A stretch of 64,000 nucleotides of DNA from JBAXGW01 sp037139195 (lineage in GTDB: Bacteria; Bacteroidota; Bacteroidia; Bacteroidales; JAHJDW01): positions 11,168 through 75,167 of the forward strand of contig JBAXGW010000014.1 in assembly GCA_037139195.1 (NCBI GenBank), read 5' to 3'. The notes beneath the pieces were generated by a model. That model made no database searches and was not told where the DNA came from. It saw only the letters and a list, made by a program, of their open reading frames with translations. Shown one piece after another: positions 1-9,157 of the stretch. Positions within the stretch are counted from its first letter, which is position 1, and every line of letters begins with the position of its first letter. The translations under genes and the position numbers were made by a program.

Positions 1-426
1 AAATGAATTTTCATGATAAATTAACGATTTGTGATTTGGAATTATTAAATCCGCATTTTTAAGTGCATATTTAGCTAGTTTTGCTCTAAATTTATTTTGA
101 TAAACGCCTTTTCCCAGCTCAGGATAGCAAATAGATTCACTGCCTCCAGCAAAAATAATTGTTTTTTTTCGGAGTAATTTCCCAACAATCACCATCATAA
201 CCGTATGATAACCAACAAACCATGTGATATAAAATTTTGTGTTTTTAGAATTTAAAACTAAAAAACAAAATAATTTAAAGAGTGTTTTACTATATTTAAA
301 AATATTTTTATTCTCAAGAGCTAGAAATGACTTTACATCATATTCTTTTTCAAGAATTGCTTGATCATTGACTATAAAAGAGGAATTTTTTTGTTTTATA
401 TATAAAATTTTTGTCCGATTATTCAT
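1..426 (-). CDS. Glycosyltransferase, N-terminal part (runs off the left edge)
   Basis: This minus-strand frame opens with ATG at 424-426 and stays open for 142 codons to the window edge, so only the N-terminal part is seen. The stretch KKTIIFAGGSES followed by KYALKNADLIIPN resembles the first Rossmann half of GT-B fold glycosyltransferases (GT4-like) in Bacteroidota surface-sugar loci; the C-terminal nucleotide-sugar half, which would confirm this, is outside the window. It starts 3 nt after the stop of the acetyltransferase-like gene and is the last visible gene of the polysaccharide operon read from about 4930. Donor and acceptor sugars cannot be inferred. Confidence 0.6.
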   Translation of the reverse strand, partial: MNNRTKILYIKQKNSSFIVNDQAILEKEYDVKSFLALENKNIFKYSKTLFKLFCFLVLNSKNTKFYITWFVGYHTVMMVIVGKLLRKKTIIFAGGSESICYPELGKGVYQNKFRAKLAKYALKNADLIIPNHKSLIYHENSF

Positions 427-429
427 GTA

Positions 430-1305
430 TTAATAATTGTAAATAGTTATTCCTTGCTCTGTAAGCTTTTCCATTGTTTCAAATAAGTCTTTTGCCTTTG
501 CATAGAAGAAGCTTGTATTATGAATTTTCATATCTAATGCAATATCTTTAGGGACATGAGTCTTTATGTACTTTGGAACATCCCTATTTTTAATATCTGG
601 ATGAGCCATTTTAGTTTGAACTTTAATTATCTCTCCATCAGATGTTTTAACATTAAATGTAAATATTTCTGACGTTCTAGTTATAAAAGGAAACTTGTCT
701 TTTTTCACATCTTCAATACAGTGTGAAAAAGAAAGATACCTAGTAGAAACACCAATCCCAATTATTATAGCGTCATTTTTTACAAGTTTATAGAAGGGGC
801 TTTTTTCCCCACAAGGATAAATATCAAGATGATGCTCGAATGTCAATTCTTTTGATAATTTCCCTAATGCAACTACAGAATTTGTAGGAGACCAACTTCT
901 TTGAGCTTGTTTATCTCTCCGAACTAATTCTGGTAAAATACCTAGATTTGAAATTGTTCTCTTTACATCAAAGCATTTTTCACCCTTAATGTATTCTTCT
1001 AAATTATTGATATCTTGCCAACAAGGAAACAACAGAGTTCCCTCATCACCTATAACTTCTTTTAATATCGATATTATTTTATGAAGCGGAAAATCCAATT
1101 GAATTTGATTCATCGAGCTATGAATAAATACAGTCGCCCCTTTTTTTACACCTAATTTATTTTCTAAAATCTGTTTTATTTCATCTTGAGAAAACTTTTT
1201 CATTCTCATACGCTTTAATTGCAGAACTTTTGACCGAATGTAATTGTATATTATGTCAGGTAAAAGTTGCTTTAATTTTGCATTTATTTTGTATACGACA
1301 CTCAT
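430..1305 (-). CDS. AAC(3)/YokD-fold N-acetyltransferase in a polysaccharide operon
   Basis: The 291-residue protein has the hallmarks of the Antibiotic_NAT (aminoglycoside 3-N-acetyltransferase) fold: FIHSSMNQI near residue 60, GTLLFPCW near 88, RSWSPTNSVVALG near 135, YPCGEKSPFYKL, and an IIGIGVS segment followed by a conserved His-x2-Glu (HCIED). These enzymes use acetyl-CoA to acetylate amino groups on sugars. Its place between a deacetylase-like gene (1-nt gap) and a glycosyltransferase (3-nt gap) suggests that it acetylates an amino sugar of a surface glycan rather than an antibiotic; this is inference from context. The length is near the family norm (about 260-290), with an N-terminal extension of about 35 basic residues. 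The family call is firm, the substrate unknown. Confidence 0.8.
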   Translation of the reverse strand: MSVVYKINAKLKQLLPDIIYNYIRSKVLQLKRMRMKKFSQDEIKQILENKLGVKKGATVFIHSSMNQIQLDFPLHKIISILKEVIGDEGTLLFPCWQDINNLEEYIKGEKCFDVKRTISNLGILPELVRRDKQAQRSWSPTNSVVALGKLSKELTFEHHLDIYPCGEKSPFYKLVKNDAIIIGIGVSTRYLSFSHCIEDVKKDKFPFITRTSEIFTFNVKTSDGEIIKVQTKMAHPDIKNRDVPKYIKTHVPKDIALDMKIHNTSFFYAKAKDLFETMEKLTEQGITIYNY

Positions 1306-1306
1306 T

Positions 1307-2350
1307 TTATTTCAGTTGATTAGCTATTTCAGTATAAGATACAAATTCAATGTCGCTATATTTTTCTCTAGCTTTATTAATAAAATCATTCATTAGTTTG
1401 ATTGAATGTGGTCCCATATTTCTTGGATGAGAAACTGTACTCAGAATAATTTCTTCTTGGTTTTTAATTCCTTTTACATTGTAATCTAAAATATTTATTA
1501 AATCAGCTGATGAAAGAGTATATACATCAAATCCCAAAGTACGTACAGAAAAAACGAATTTAAGTTTATTTAAAATATTTACTTTGCCAGAATGTATTGA
1601 TTGGCCAGTAATAAAAGCTCTATCTTTATGTAGATGTTTATTTATAATATGTGTTATATTAGTATATAAACCAGCTGGTTTACTTGCAATTGGGATTTCA
1701 AATAGGCCATCATTCATTGGTATATTTATTGGCTCATTTGGTGATATATACCAATTGCTTTGTTTTGGCATATTTTTAAAGTTAATAAGTGAATGCTTGG
1801 ATTTATAATAAAACCCTTTCACAATACTACTTTCTATTAAAATGCCATTATTTAATAATGAATTAAGAATTCTACTTGTTTCTGGCTCAAAATTAAAGCC
1901 CCCTGCTCTATAAGCAATACATTTATAACTAGGTTTTGCTTTTATACATATATCGGTTAAATAATTAATTCCATTTTCAATAATTCCTTCTATGTTTAAG
2001 GGATAGTTTTCATCTTTATAATCTGCAAGTTTGAAAAAGTTGGCTGGTATATATTTGCCATCAATATAGGATGATTTTATCCAATGTGGATGAATGTGTA
2101 ATTGCACATCATGCCCCGTGTTCAATGCGTGGTGGAGCTGTTTCAAATAGCCATCACAGAATTCAAAATCATTGTTTTTTTTAAAAAATTGGGCAGACAA
2201 AATATCAGAAAATAAATTAATCCTTACACCTAGTTTGTTTGCCAAATCGATTATTGCTTTTGTAGGGTTGAAAAGTGCTTCATCATAATTTTTGTACAAT
2301 CCTCCTAAGGGTAATTCGTGGTCGAATGATAAAAGTACTTTAATTTTCAT
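1307..2350 (-). CDS. Polysaccharide deacetylase-like (NodB-fold) protein
   Basis: This 347-residue protein has two motifs of the carbohydrate esterase 4/NodB fold: an acidic motif LLSFDHE at residues 7-12 (Asp10 in the place of the catalytic/metal Asp) and HIHPHW at 85-90, matching the metal-binding H-x3-H motif. A later YRAGGF resembles the family's third motif. CE4 enzymes remove N- or O-acetyl groups from glycans using a divalent metal. Similar long NodB-like proteins are common in surface-sugar loci and their substrates are mostly unknown. The gene lies in the minus-strand operon, 20 nt after the epimerase gene and 1 nt before the acetyltransferase gene. A deacetylase-like gene next to an acetyltransferase-like gene suggests re-modification of an amino sugar. 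Confidence 0.7.
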   Translation of the reverse strand: MKIKVLLSFDHELPLGGLYKNYDEALFNPTKAIIDLANKLGVRINLFSDILSAQFFKKNNDFEFCDGYLKQLHHALNTGHDVQLHIHPHWIKSSYIDGKYIPANFFKLADYKDENYPLNIEGIIENGINYLTDICIKAKPSYKCIAYRAGGFNFEPETSRILNSLLNNGILIESSIVKGFYYKSKHSLINFKNMPKQSNWYISPNEPINIPMNDGLFEIPIASKPAGLYTNITHIINKHLHKDRAFITGQSIHSGKVNILNKLKFVFSVRTLGFDVYTLSSADLINILDYNVKGIKNQEEIILSTVSHPRNMGPHSIKLMNDFINKAREKYSDIEFVSYTEIANQLK

Positions 2351-2370
2351 GCTTTAGTTTTTTTTTTAAT

Positions 2371-3240
2371 TTATACCCTATTATTTATTTTTGCTAAAAA
2401 AAAACTTATACAATCAGATATTCCGTTGTTTATATCTGTTTTTGGTCGCCAATTTAACTCCATTTTTGCTTTTTCAATATTTGCAATTACATCAAATATC
2501 TCATTTTTTCTGCTAATTTGATTTGAATTGTAGGACTTGTCGATTTTTGAAATTTTAATAATTGTTTCCACTATTTCTTCAACACTTATAGAATAACCGC
2601 TGCCTATATTGTAAATGCCTCCTGTGGTATTCATTGTTAATATAAGCGCATCAACTAGGTCATCGATATAAATATAGTCTCTTTTAGGAAGTAAATCCAT
2701 TACTTCAATAATTTCATCGTTGAAAGCTTTCTTTATTATTTCTGGAATCAGAAATAGCTCAGATTGCCCAGGGCCATAAACATTAAATGGTCTTATTATA
2801 GTTGATTCAACATTGAAATTAGTTGAATAAAAATTGCAAATAGATTCACTTAAAGCTTTTGAATGACAGTAAGGGTTGTATGGTTTTATTGGATGATTCT
2901 CGTCGATTGGCAAATAATCAGGAGACCCATAAACATAGGAGCTAATCATTGTATGTTTACATTTATTTGCTCTACAAAATTCTAAAACATTTGTAGTCCC
3001 CAAAACATTGGTTTGATAAAAATCGAAAGGGTTATTCCAGCTATCTGGAACAAAAGAGCGTGCTGCTAAATGAAAAACATGATCAATTTTTTTTTCGGAA
3101 TATATATCTAGCGATTTATTATTTGTGATATCGCCAATTACAGTATCAAACTCAAACACTACATAGCTTTCTTGCTTAAGTCTTTTGACTAATGCTTTTC
3201 CAATAAATCCGTCTGCACCAGTAACTAAAATGTGTTTCAT
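2371..3240 (-). CDS. NAD-dependent epimerase/dehydratase (extended SDR)
   Basis: The 289-residue protein has the Rossmann dinucleotide motif GADGFIG at residues 8-14, an active-site Ser region at 100-101 (ISSYVYG) and the catalytic YCHSK (Tyr124, Lys128). RPFNVYGPGQS around 150-160 is typical of nucleotide-sugar epimerases and dehydratases of the GalE/GMD/RmlB group. It probably modifies a nucleotide-activated hexose for the surface glycan. Its ATG overlaps the stop of the nucleotidyltransferase gene by one base (TAATG), a sign of translational coupling. It is shorter than the neighbouring 330-residue dehydratase and is not a duplicate of it. The exact sugar cannot be deduced from these motifs. 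Confidence 0.8.
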   Translation of the reverse strand: MKHILVTGADGFIGKALVKRLKQESYVVFEFDTVIGDITNNKSLDIYSEKKIDHVFHLAARSFVPDSWNNPFDFYQTNVLGTTNVLEFCRANKCKHTMISSYVYGSPDYLPIDENHPIKPYNPYCHSKALSESICNFYSTNFNVESTIIRPFNVYGPGQSELFLIPEIIKKAFNDEIIEVMDLLPKRDYIYIDDLVDALILTMNTTGGIYNIGSGYSISVEEIVETIIKISKIDKSYNSNQISRKNEIFDVIANIEKAKMELNWRPKTDINNGISDCISFFLAKINNRV

Positions 3241-3941
3241 TAAAAATTGATGTTTAGCTTTTCAAAATCTTCATTTGCTTTTTCGTAATCATCTGGTCTG
3301 CCTATATCTAGCCAATAGCCTTCATAGGAATAAGTGTTTATTCTCTCATTGTTTTCAAGGAGTTTATACATCAAATTATCAAAGCCAAATGCTTCATTTT
3401 CAGGAACTATATCTAATATTTTTTTTGAAAGAACATTTACGCCCATACTAACTTGAAAATTATATTCAGGTTTTTCTCTGAATCCTGTTGCTTGATTAGT
3501 AATTTTGTCAATGTCAATAACACCAAAATCAACTTTAACTGTTCTTTTATAAGTTGAAACAGTTAGAAGGGCATTGCTTTCTAAATGTTTATTATACAAA
3601 TCGGCAAAGTCCAAATCAGTTAATAAATCTCCATTCATCACTAAAAAATGGTCAGGTAGACCCTTTATTAATTTAATTGGAGCTATAGTGCTTAAAGGTT
3701 TGTCTTCTAATGAATAGTTTATTTTAATGCCAAATTTTTCTCCATTGCCAAAAAATGCCATAATTATTTCTGCAAAATGGTTAAGGCAAATATAAATCTC
3801 ATCTACACCTGCTTTTTTCAAACGATTTATTAGTATTTCTAATATTGCTTTTTCCCCAACTGGAACAAGAGGCTTTGGTAAAACTGTTGTGTAAGGTTTT
3901 AGCCTTGTCCCTTTTCCTCCTGCTAAAATAACTGCTTTCAT
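3240..3941 (-). CDS. Sugar-1-phosphate nucleotidyltransferase
   Basis: The protein begins MKAVILAGGKGTRLKPYT, the signature of NTP_transferase enzymes, in which the Gly-rich loop binds the nucleotide. LPKPLVPVG follows at 21-29, and NGD at 103-105 supplies the metal-binding Asp. At 233 residues it is the short form without a left-handed helix acyltransferase domain, so it should simply activate a sugar phosphate to an NDP-sugar. Mannose-1-phosphate guanylyltransferase or a heptose/glucose-1-phosphate enzyme are the likely options. It overlaps the upstream dehydratase gene by 4 nt (ATGA) and the downstream epimerase gene by one base, so the three are surely co-transcribed and probably act on one sugar. 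Confidence 0.85.
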   Translation of the reverse strand: MKAVILAGGKGTRLKPYTTVLPKPLVPVGEKAILEILINRLKKAGVDEIYICLNHFAEIIMAFFGNGEKFGIKINYSLEDKPLSTIAPIKLIKGLPDHFLVMNGDLLTDLDFADLYNKHLESNALLTVSTYKRTVKVDFGVIDIDKITNQATGFREKPEYNFQVSMGVNVLSKKILDIVPENEAFGFDNLMYKLLENNERINTYSYEGYWLDIGRPDDYEKANEDFEKLNINF

Positions 3942-4930
3942 ATATTGTAGATATCTGCTTTGTAAAATGATAGATTTTTAGGATTTGAGAACCAATTAAT
4001 AGTTTCTTCAAGTCCTTTTTCAATAGAGTATTTTGGTTTAAAGCCTGTTAAATTGTTGATTTTAGTATTGTCGCACCATAATCGGAAAACTTCAGAGTTT
4101 TCTGGTCGAATTCTTTGGTTTTCTGTAATTATTTCAACGTCACTTTTCATTATTTTTTTAATTAGGTCTAATGTATCACCGACTGATATTTCAAAATTAG
4201 AGCCTATATTAATTACTTCACCATTGGTGTTATCGCACTCAGCAATATCTATAAAACCCTTACATGTATCAAGTACATAGTTGAAATCGCGAGTTGGAGT
4301 TGTGTCACCTAATTTAATTTGTTTTTTTCCATTTGCAATTTGAGTAATAATAGAAGGTATAACTGCTCTTGCCGATTGCCTAGGTCCATAAGTGTTAAAA
4401 GGTCTAACAATAGTAACTGGAAGTTTGAAAGCATTGAAAAAGCTCAGTGCCATCATGTCAGCACCAATTTTACTCGCACTGTAAGGTGATTGGGGTTGTA
4501 AAGGATGTTTTTCATTTATAGGAACATATTGAGCCGTGCCATATACTTCGCTTGTAGAAGTTATTAATATTTTTTCTATCCCATTTTCTTTAGCAGCTTG
4601 ACAGATGTTTAGCGTTCCTTTTACATTTGTATCAATATAGCTATCAGGTGCTTGATATGAATAAGGAATTGCAATCAGAGCTGCTAAGTGAAATATCACA
4701 TCTACTCCTTTAGTAATGGTTTTGCAATAATGAGGGTCTCGAATGTCCCCGCAAAGCACTTCAATATTTTTTAAATCTATATGCTCTAGCCAACCCCAAT
4801 TGTTAAATGAATTATAGTACGACAGAGCTTTAATTTTGCAATTATATTTTTTTGCTATTGTTTCAGTTAAATGCGAGCCGATAAATCCATCTGCTCCCGT
4901 GATAAGTATTGTTTTATTGTTTAAATCCAT
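3938..4930 (-). CDS. LegB-type NAD-dependent UDP-sugar 4,6-dehydratase
   Basis: The 330-residue extended SDR protein has GADGFIGSH at 12-20, TSTSEVYGTA at 124-133 and the catalytic YSASK (Tyr150, Lys154). The segments SYYNSFNNWGWLEH, HLAALIAIPYSY and RPFNTYGPRQSARAVIPSI match a well-defined subfamily that includes LegB-like UDP-GlcNAc 4,6-dehydratases used for legionaminic-acid-type and related amino sugars. The product would be a 4-keto-6-deoxy sugar nucleotide, the substrate of a later aminotransferase. No NeuB-type synthase is in the window, so a nonulosonic acid end product is not shown. It is the first gene of the operon that runs left to 1. Confidence 0.8.
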   Translation of the reverse strand: MDLNNKTILITGADGFIGSHLTETIAKKYNCKIKALSYYNSFNNWGWLEHIDLKNIEVLCGDIRDPHYCKTITKGVDVIFHLAALIAIPYSYQAPDSYIDTNVKGTLNICQAAKENGIEKILITSTSEVYGTAQYVPINEKHPLQPQSPYSASKIGADMMALSFFNAFKLPVTIVRPFNTYGPRQSARAVIPSIITQIANGKKQIKLGDTTPTRDFNYVLDTCKGFIDIAECDNTNGEVINIGSNFEISVGDTLDLIKKIMKSDVEIITENQRIRPENSEVFRLWCDNTKINNLTGFKPKYSIEKGLEETINWFSNPKNLSFYKADIYNI

Positions 4931-4949
4931 GTTTGATTTGATTAATTAA

Positions 4950-4957
4950 CAAACTTA
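4950..4957 (-). promoter_or_regulatory. Bacteroidota -7 box for the surface-sugar operon
   Basis: On the minus strand this reads TAAGTTTG, a match to the Bacteroidota -7 consensus TAnnTTTG, 19 bases upstream of the dehydratase ATG. No good TTTG lies 19-20 nt further upstream, so only half of the consensus is present. The same TAAGTTTG octamer is found upstream of yfhO. Confidence 0.5.
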
Positions 4958-4980
4958 CATAAAAAAATCAAAATTTAATT

Positions 4981-5009
4981 AAAAAAAAGATTTATGTAAG
5001 TAAAAATCT
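4981..5009 (-). terminator. Possible weak terminator after the glycosyltransferase at 5017
   Basis: On the minus strand AGATTT and AAATCT form a 6-bp stem with a 10-nt loop, followed by a run of eight T. The stem is AT-rich and short, so termination may be partial. It lies between the glycosyltransferase gene and the promoter of the surface-sugar operon, where a terminator would make sense. Confidence 0.4.
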
Positions 5010-5016
5010 ATTTGTT

Positions 5017-6300
5017 TTATTTGTTTAATATTTTTGAGAACTCTTTCGTTAGTTCACGTCTTGAATATTGACTAATATTAGGTGTTTTTGATTCTTTTGT
5101 TTTTGATAAAAATTGATTAAAATAATAATCAATATTATTTGATAGAGATTGAGTGTCATTAAAATCAGAGATACGACCTGCATCTGTTTCATTTAAAATC
5201 TTTGCTACATCTCCATCAGTTGGTCCAATTGCTAATATCGGGCGTTTAGCTGCTAAATATTCGAAAAACTTACCTGTTAAAATCCCTTTTGCATTTGGAG
5301 TGTTATTTAACAGAAGTAAAAGAATAAATGACGATTGTTGCTGTTTTATAACTTCTTCATGAGGGATATAATCAACTTTATTCAAATAGTCAGTGAGTTT
5401 GTATTGCTCAATTTGTTGAATAACTTGATAGTCAACTTTTCCAATAAGTTTAATTTCTAATTTTGAAGCAAATACGGTATTCTGTATCTTTTCTTGGAGT
5501 ACAATCCATAATGATTCTGGGTTTCTATCTTTGTTAATTGTTCCAATATGTGCTAAACTAAATTTTTCATCTAACACTTTGTTAATAGCAATGTCACTTT
5601 CGTCGTACCCATTAGTAATTACTTGATATTCTCTATTAACAATATTTTTAAACCCTTCAGCCATCGTATTGCCTATCACGACAACCTCATCGGCATTTGT
5701 CAATATTTCATGTTCTAGTTTACGGTGTTTTTTATCGGCCCAATTGCTCAACATTAAATCCTTATAAAAATCAATTTCTGTCCAGGGATCTCTAAAATCG
5801 GCAATCCATTTTACATGAAACTTTTGTTTGAGATTATTTGCAATTAAATGCATGCTATGTGGAGGTCCCGACGAAACTATTGCATCGACAGGGTTTTCTG
5901 TCAAGTACTTTGTTAAAAATTTTATCGAAGGCTTAACCCAAAAAACTCTAGCATCTGGAATGAAAAAATTACCCCTCAGCCACACCGAAATTTTCTCGGA
6001 AAATTTTGGTTTCTTGTTTTCAGAAAGAAATCCATGATTTATTTTTGATGATTTTTTCTGACCAGTAAACTTTTTATAAAAGCTATAAGGCTCCCAAATG
6101 GGATGTTTTATAACTTTAATGCCACTTGGAATATCTTTTTCCAGCGACAAATCAATGACGGGAAACTCGCCATTTAAAGGTGTATATACAATTGGCTCCC
6201 AGCCAAAATCCCGAAAATATTTTACAAATTTAAGCCATCTTTGAACGCCAGCTCCGCCACTTGGAGGCCAATAGTAGGTGATAATTAATACTTTTTTCAT
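5017..6300 (-). CDS. Glycosyltransferase family 4 protein
   Basis: The 427-residue protein starts MKKVLIITYYWPPSGGAGVQ, a typical GT4 N-terminus, and contains IADFRDPW and a C-terminal donor half with GKFFEYLAAKRPILAIGP, where the family places its Glu-x7-Glu-like nucleotide-sugar contact region. A longer frame opens at 6312, but the ATG at 6298-6300 is preferred because it gives the usual family N-terminus and overlaps the yfhO stop as TAATG, which implies translational coupling. The protein is predicted to be cytoplasmic and to add a sugar to a lipid-linked or protein-linked acceptor. Acceptor and donor are unknown. Confidence 0.82.
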   Translation of the reverse strand: MKKVLIITYYWPPSGGAGVQRWLKFVKYFRDFGWEPIVYTPLNGEFPVIDLSLEKDIPSGIKVIKHPIWEPYSFYKKFTGQKKSSKINHGFLSENKKPKFSEKISVWLRGNFFIPDARVFWVKPSIKFLTKYLTENPVDAIVSSGPPHSMHLIANNLKQKFHVKWIADFRDPWTEIDFYKDLMLSNWADKKHRKLEHEILTNADEVVVIGNTMAEGFKNIVNREYQVITNGYDESDIAINKVLDEKFSLAHIGTINKDRNPESLWIVLQEKIQNTVFASKLEIKLIGKVDYQVIQQIEQYKLTDYLNKVDYIPHEEVIKQQQSSFILLLLLNNTPNAKGILTGKFFEYLAAKRPILAIGPTDGDVAKILNETDAGRISDFNDTQSLSNNIDYYFNQFLSKTKESKTPNISQYSRRELTKEFSKILNK

Positions 6301-8834
6301 TACTCCTCGCAAAGGCTTATTTTCTTTTTTAATAAAAGGAAAATAACAACACCAATTCCAATAAACATGATAATTGAGGAAATTAATGATATCAGTTCGC
6401 CAATTTTATAAGATTGAGGCTCAAATTTAAATTCTATAGAATGTTTCCCTGCTGGGACAATCATTCCTCTTAGCACGTAGTCTGCTCTGAAATAATCGGT
6501 TTTATTGCCATCAATATATGCATTCCAGCCTTTATCATAATAAATTTCCGAAAAAATAATGCATTGTTCGCTTTTTGTTGAATAGCTGTATTTCAAATTG
6601 TTAGGTTTGTATTCATCAAGCTGTACAAAATCAGTTTTATCAGAAATGTATTTATTTGACTTTAAAAAATTTGAATACCTTTTATCAACCAATGCCGTAA
6701 TTTGAGGATTGATTGTTTTTATTTTTGCTAGTTCAATATCTGAATTGTCTACCTGGTCAATATTATTAACAAACCAAGCATTCCCAAGTGCATATCTATT
6801 AACTAAAGCAGGAGCGCTTGGATTGTAAATAATATATTTTGTATTTAACATATTTACAGCTGGCATCTGACTAAAGGCAACTCTTATTGCAGAATCAGTA
6901 GGTGTGTTTTTTAAAGTATTGATGAAAAGTTGTGTTTCTTGAGATAATTGATTTTCAATCAATTCTTGATATCTTTTTAGTTTTGCACCGTGATAGCCAC
7001 CAATTGATTTGTGAAAGTATGAAGTTGATGCATCGTTAAAAGTATTTGTAGCTACATTCAATACTCTATAATCTGGAGATTTGTCTTTTAATATAAACTC
7101 GTCAGCAGCAGATGGTGTAAATTCTGCTTTGAGTTGACGTTGCGAAATAAAGCTATCATCATTTAAATAGCGTTTATTGATGCTCCACACGTCAAATAGC
7201 ACTAAAAGTGTGATTAAGCTTAAAACAATTTTTAAATTTATTATTTTTTTATTAAATAAAAACAAAACCACAAAAGCGGCTAATATCAGTAGAAAGCTTC
7301 TTATAGCGTCTGCTTTAAAAATTGAAATACGAGCAGCTTCTAAATTAGTGCTTAATTGGTTGAAATATTCAACATACTGTGCTACTTGATCGGACTTTGT
7401 CCCATCTGATTTAATTTTAGTGATTTGTTCACTAAACATTTGTTGCTCTTGGTTATTAATAAATGAGTTGAATGTTGTTGGCAATAACCAAAATAATAGC
7501 GCCAGTCCACCAGTTAAACCAAATGCAACGTAAAAGTATTTCGCTTTTTCTTTTAAAATTTCAGGTCTTTTAATAATATCTTTTAAAGCAATGATAGCAA
7601 GTAACGGCATTGTAAATTCAGCAATTATTAATATCATCGAAACTGCTCTAAACTTGTTGTAGCCAGGAACATGAGTTAGAAAAAAATCAGTTAGTGGCAT
7701 GAAATTCTTCCCCCAGGCCAAAATAATAGATAGGATTGTTGCAGAAACAAGGAACCATTTGATTCTGCCTTCAACAATGAAAGCTCCTAAAACAAAAAGA
7801 AAGCAGATTATAGCTCCAATATAAACTGGACCAGAGGTGAACGGCTGATCGCCCCAGTATTGATTTTGTTGAGATATTTGCTCAGTAAATTTAGGATCAA
7901 TATTTGAAAGTGATGTTTCATTTTTGCCAATATAGGTGGATTCTCCTCCCTTATAATTAGGAATCAATAGGGTAAACGTTTCTGAAACACCGTAGCTCCA
8001 ATCAGTAGCGTAATCTTTGTCCAGTCCACTTGTTTTTTGCTGATTATTAGTAGTTAATTCTGATTTGCCTCTAGTACTAAAGCTACTGTATTCAGATGTT
8101 GTCCATAGAATAGCAACATTAACTCCAATTGATATTATTGATGCTGCTAATAGAGCTAATGATGATCTAAAAAACTCATTAAATTTCTTCTCTTTTAAAG
8201 AATAAGCAAATTCAACAATACCATAAACTACTATAGTCATTGCTAAATAGTAGGTAATTTGTAGGTGGTTTGCTCCAATTTGAAGTGCTAACGCAAGTGC
8301 AAACAATACGGCTCCTAACAATCTTTTCCCAGTGTAAGTTAGTATTATACCTGCAAAAACGGGTGCTATATATCCTAATGCATGTGCTTTTGAATTATGC
8401 CCTGCTGCTAAAATAATGAAAAAATAAGATGAAAAACCGTATGCTATTGCTCCTGCAATTGCAATCCATTTGTCTACCTTTAATGTGAGTAGTAAAATGT
8501 AAAATCCTATCATTAAGAGAAATATATATTTTACAGGTCCACTTAAACCAAAAGTTATTATGTTGTCAATATATTTCACAAGGTTGCCATTGTATAATGT
8601 CGATATTTGGAATGCAGGCATGCCTCCAAACATTGAGTTTGTCCATAATGGCTCTTGATTATTTGCAGTTCTGAAATCAGATATTTCTTTCGCCATTCCA
8701 ACATGACGAGTAATGTCATCTTGTTTTAAAACTTTCCCATCTAGTACGGGGCTAAAATATGCTATAGAGATAATAAAAAGTATTGCTATTGCAGCAAAAT
8801 AAGGCAGGATTTTCTTGTAGTCGAAGTTTTTCAT
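6300..8834 (-). CDS. YfhO-family integral membrane protein
   Basis: The 844-residue protein has more than ten hydrophobic segments, first at about 10-30, and a hydrophilic C-terminal periplasmic part before two final membrane helices. The N-terminal QDDITRHVGMAKEI and WTNSMFGGMPAFQIST are typical of the YfhO family in Bacteroidota. B. subtilis YfhO is linked to glycosylation of lipoteichoic acid. Family members resemble GT-C glycosyltransferases that use polyprenyl-phosphate sugars outside the membrane. The following glycosyltransferase gene overlaps it by one base, supporting a joint role in envelope glycan assembly. The exact acceptor is not known. Confidence 0.85.
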   Translation of the reverse strand: MKNFDYKKILPYFAAIAILFIISIAYFSPVLDGKVLKQDDITRHVGMAKEISDFRTANNQEPLWTNSMFGGMPAFQISTLYNGNLVKYIDNIITFGLSGPVKYIFLLMIGFYILLLTLKVDKWIAIAGAIAYGFSSYFFIILAAGHNSKAHALGYIAPVFAGIILTYTGKRLLGAVLFALALALQIGANHLQITYYLAMTIVVYGIVEFAYSLKEKKFNEFFRSSLALLAASIISIGVNVAILWTTSEYSSFSTRGKSELTTNNQQKTSGLDKDYATDWSYGVSETFTLLIPNYKGGESTYIGKNETSLSNIDPKFTEQISQQNQYWGDQPFTSGPVYIGAIICFLFVLGAFIVEGRIKWFLVSATILSIILAWGKNFMPLTDFFLTHVPGYNKFRAVSMILIIAEFTMPLLAIIALKDIIKRPEILKEKAKYFYVAFGLTGGLALLFWLLPTTFNSFINNQEQQMFSEQITKIKSDGTKSDQVAQYVEYFNQLSTNLEAARISIFKADAIRSFLLILAAFVVLFLFNKKIINLKIVLSLITLLVLFDVWSINKRYLNDDSFISQRQLKAEFTPSAADEFILKDKSPDYRVLNVATNTFNDASTSYFHKSIGGYHGAKLKRYQELIENQLSQETQLFINTLKNTPTDSAIRVAFSQMPAVNMLNTKYIIYNPSAPALVNRYALGNAWFVNNIDQVDNSDIELAKIKTINPQITALVDKRYSNFLKSNKYISDKTDFVQLDEYKPNNLKYSYSTKSEQCIIFSEIYYDKGWNAYIDGNKTDYFRADYVLRGMIVPAGKHSIEFKFEPQSYKIGELISLISSIIMFIGIGVVIFLLLKKKISLCEE

Positions 8835-8853
8835 TGTATATTTATTTATATTA

Positions 8854-8885
8854 CAAACTTACATGAATTTTTAATTATACACAAA
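8854..8885 (-). promoter_or_regulatory. Promoter of the yfhO-glycosyltransferase operon
   Basis: On the minus strand TTTG (8885-8882) is followed after 20 nt by TAAGTTTG (8861-8854), fitting the Bacteroidota consensus. The -7 box ends 19 nt upstream of the yfhO ATG, giving a short leader. It lies just past the rpmH terminator. Confidence 0.7.
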
Positions 8886-8910
8886 TACATTTCAAATACA
8901 TACAAAATAT

Positions 8911-8943
8911 TTGAAAACAAAAAAAGACCGCCTAGGCAGTCTT
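8911..8943 (-). terminator. Intrinsic terminator of rpmH
   Basis: On the minus strand AAGACTGC and GCGGTCTT pair (8 bp with one G-U) around the tetraloop CTAG, followed by TTTTTGTTTTC. The hairpin begins 25 nt after the rpmH stop. Confidence 0.85.
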
Positions 8944-8968
8944 AAATATTTTTACAAACATCTAAAAT

Positions 8969-9127
8969 TTAGTGTTTATGTCTTTTATCGTCAGAAACAG
9001 ATAATTTTTTTCTTCCTTTTGCTCTTCTAGCAGATAGTACTTTGCGACCATTAGCTGTAGACATTCTTTCTCTGAAACCATGTTTGTTTCTTCTTTTTCT
9101 AACCGAAGGTTGAAATGTTCTTTTCAT
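8969..9127 (-). CDS. rpmH: 50S ribosomal protein L34
   Basis: The small minus-strand frame encodes 52 residues starting [18 protein letters not shown], the near-invariant start of bacterial L34, and continues with [21 protein letters not shown]34 is a basic protein of the large ribosomal subunit. The C-terminal tail [10 protein letters not shown] is a few residues longer than the E. coli protein, as is common in Bacteroidota. It is a single-gene unit with its own consensus promoter (9158-9188) and terminator (8911-8943). The usual bacterial partners rnpA and yidC do not follow it here. The identification is certain. Confidence 0.98.
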   Translation of the reverse strand: MKRTFQPSVRKRRNKHGFRERMSTANGRKVLSARRAKGRKKLSVSDDKRHKH

Positions 9128-9157
9128 TGTTTTTTCCTCTTTTCTTTAAACGGACTG

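Noticed and set aside
430..1305. Aminoglycoside resistance gene
   Set aside because: The fold matches, but the gene is embedded in a glycan operon, so resistance is not a justified call.
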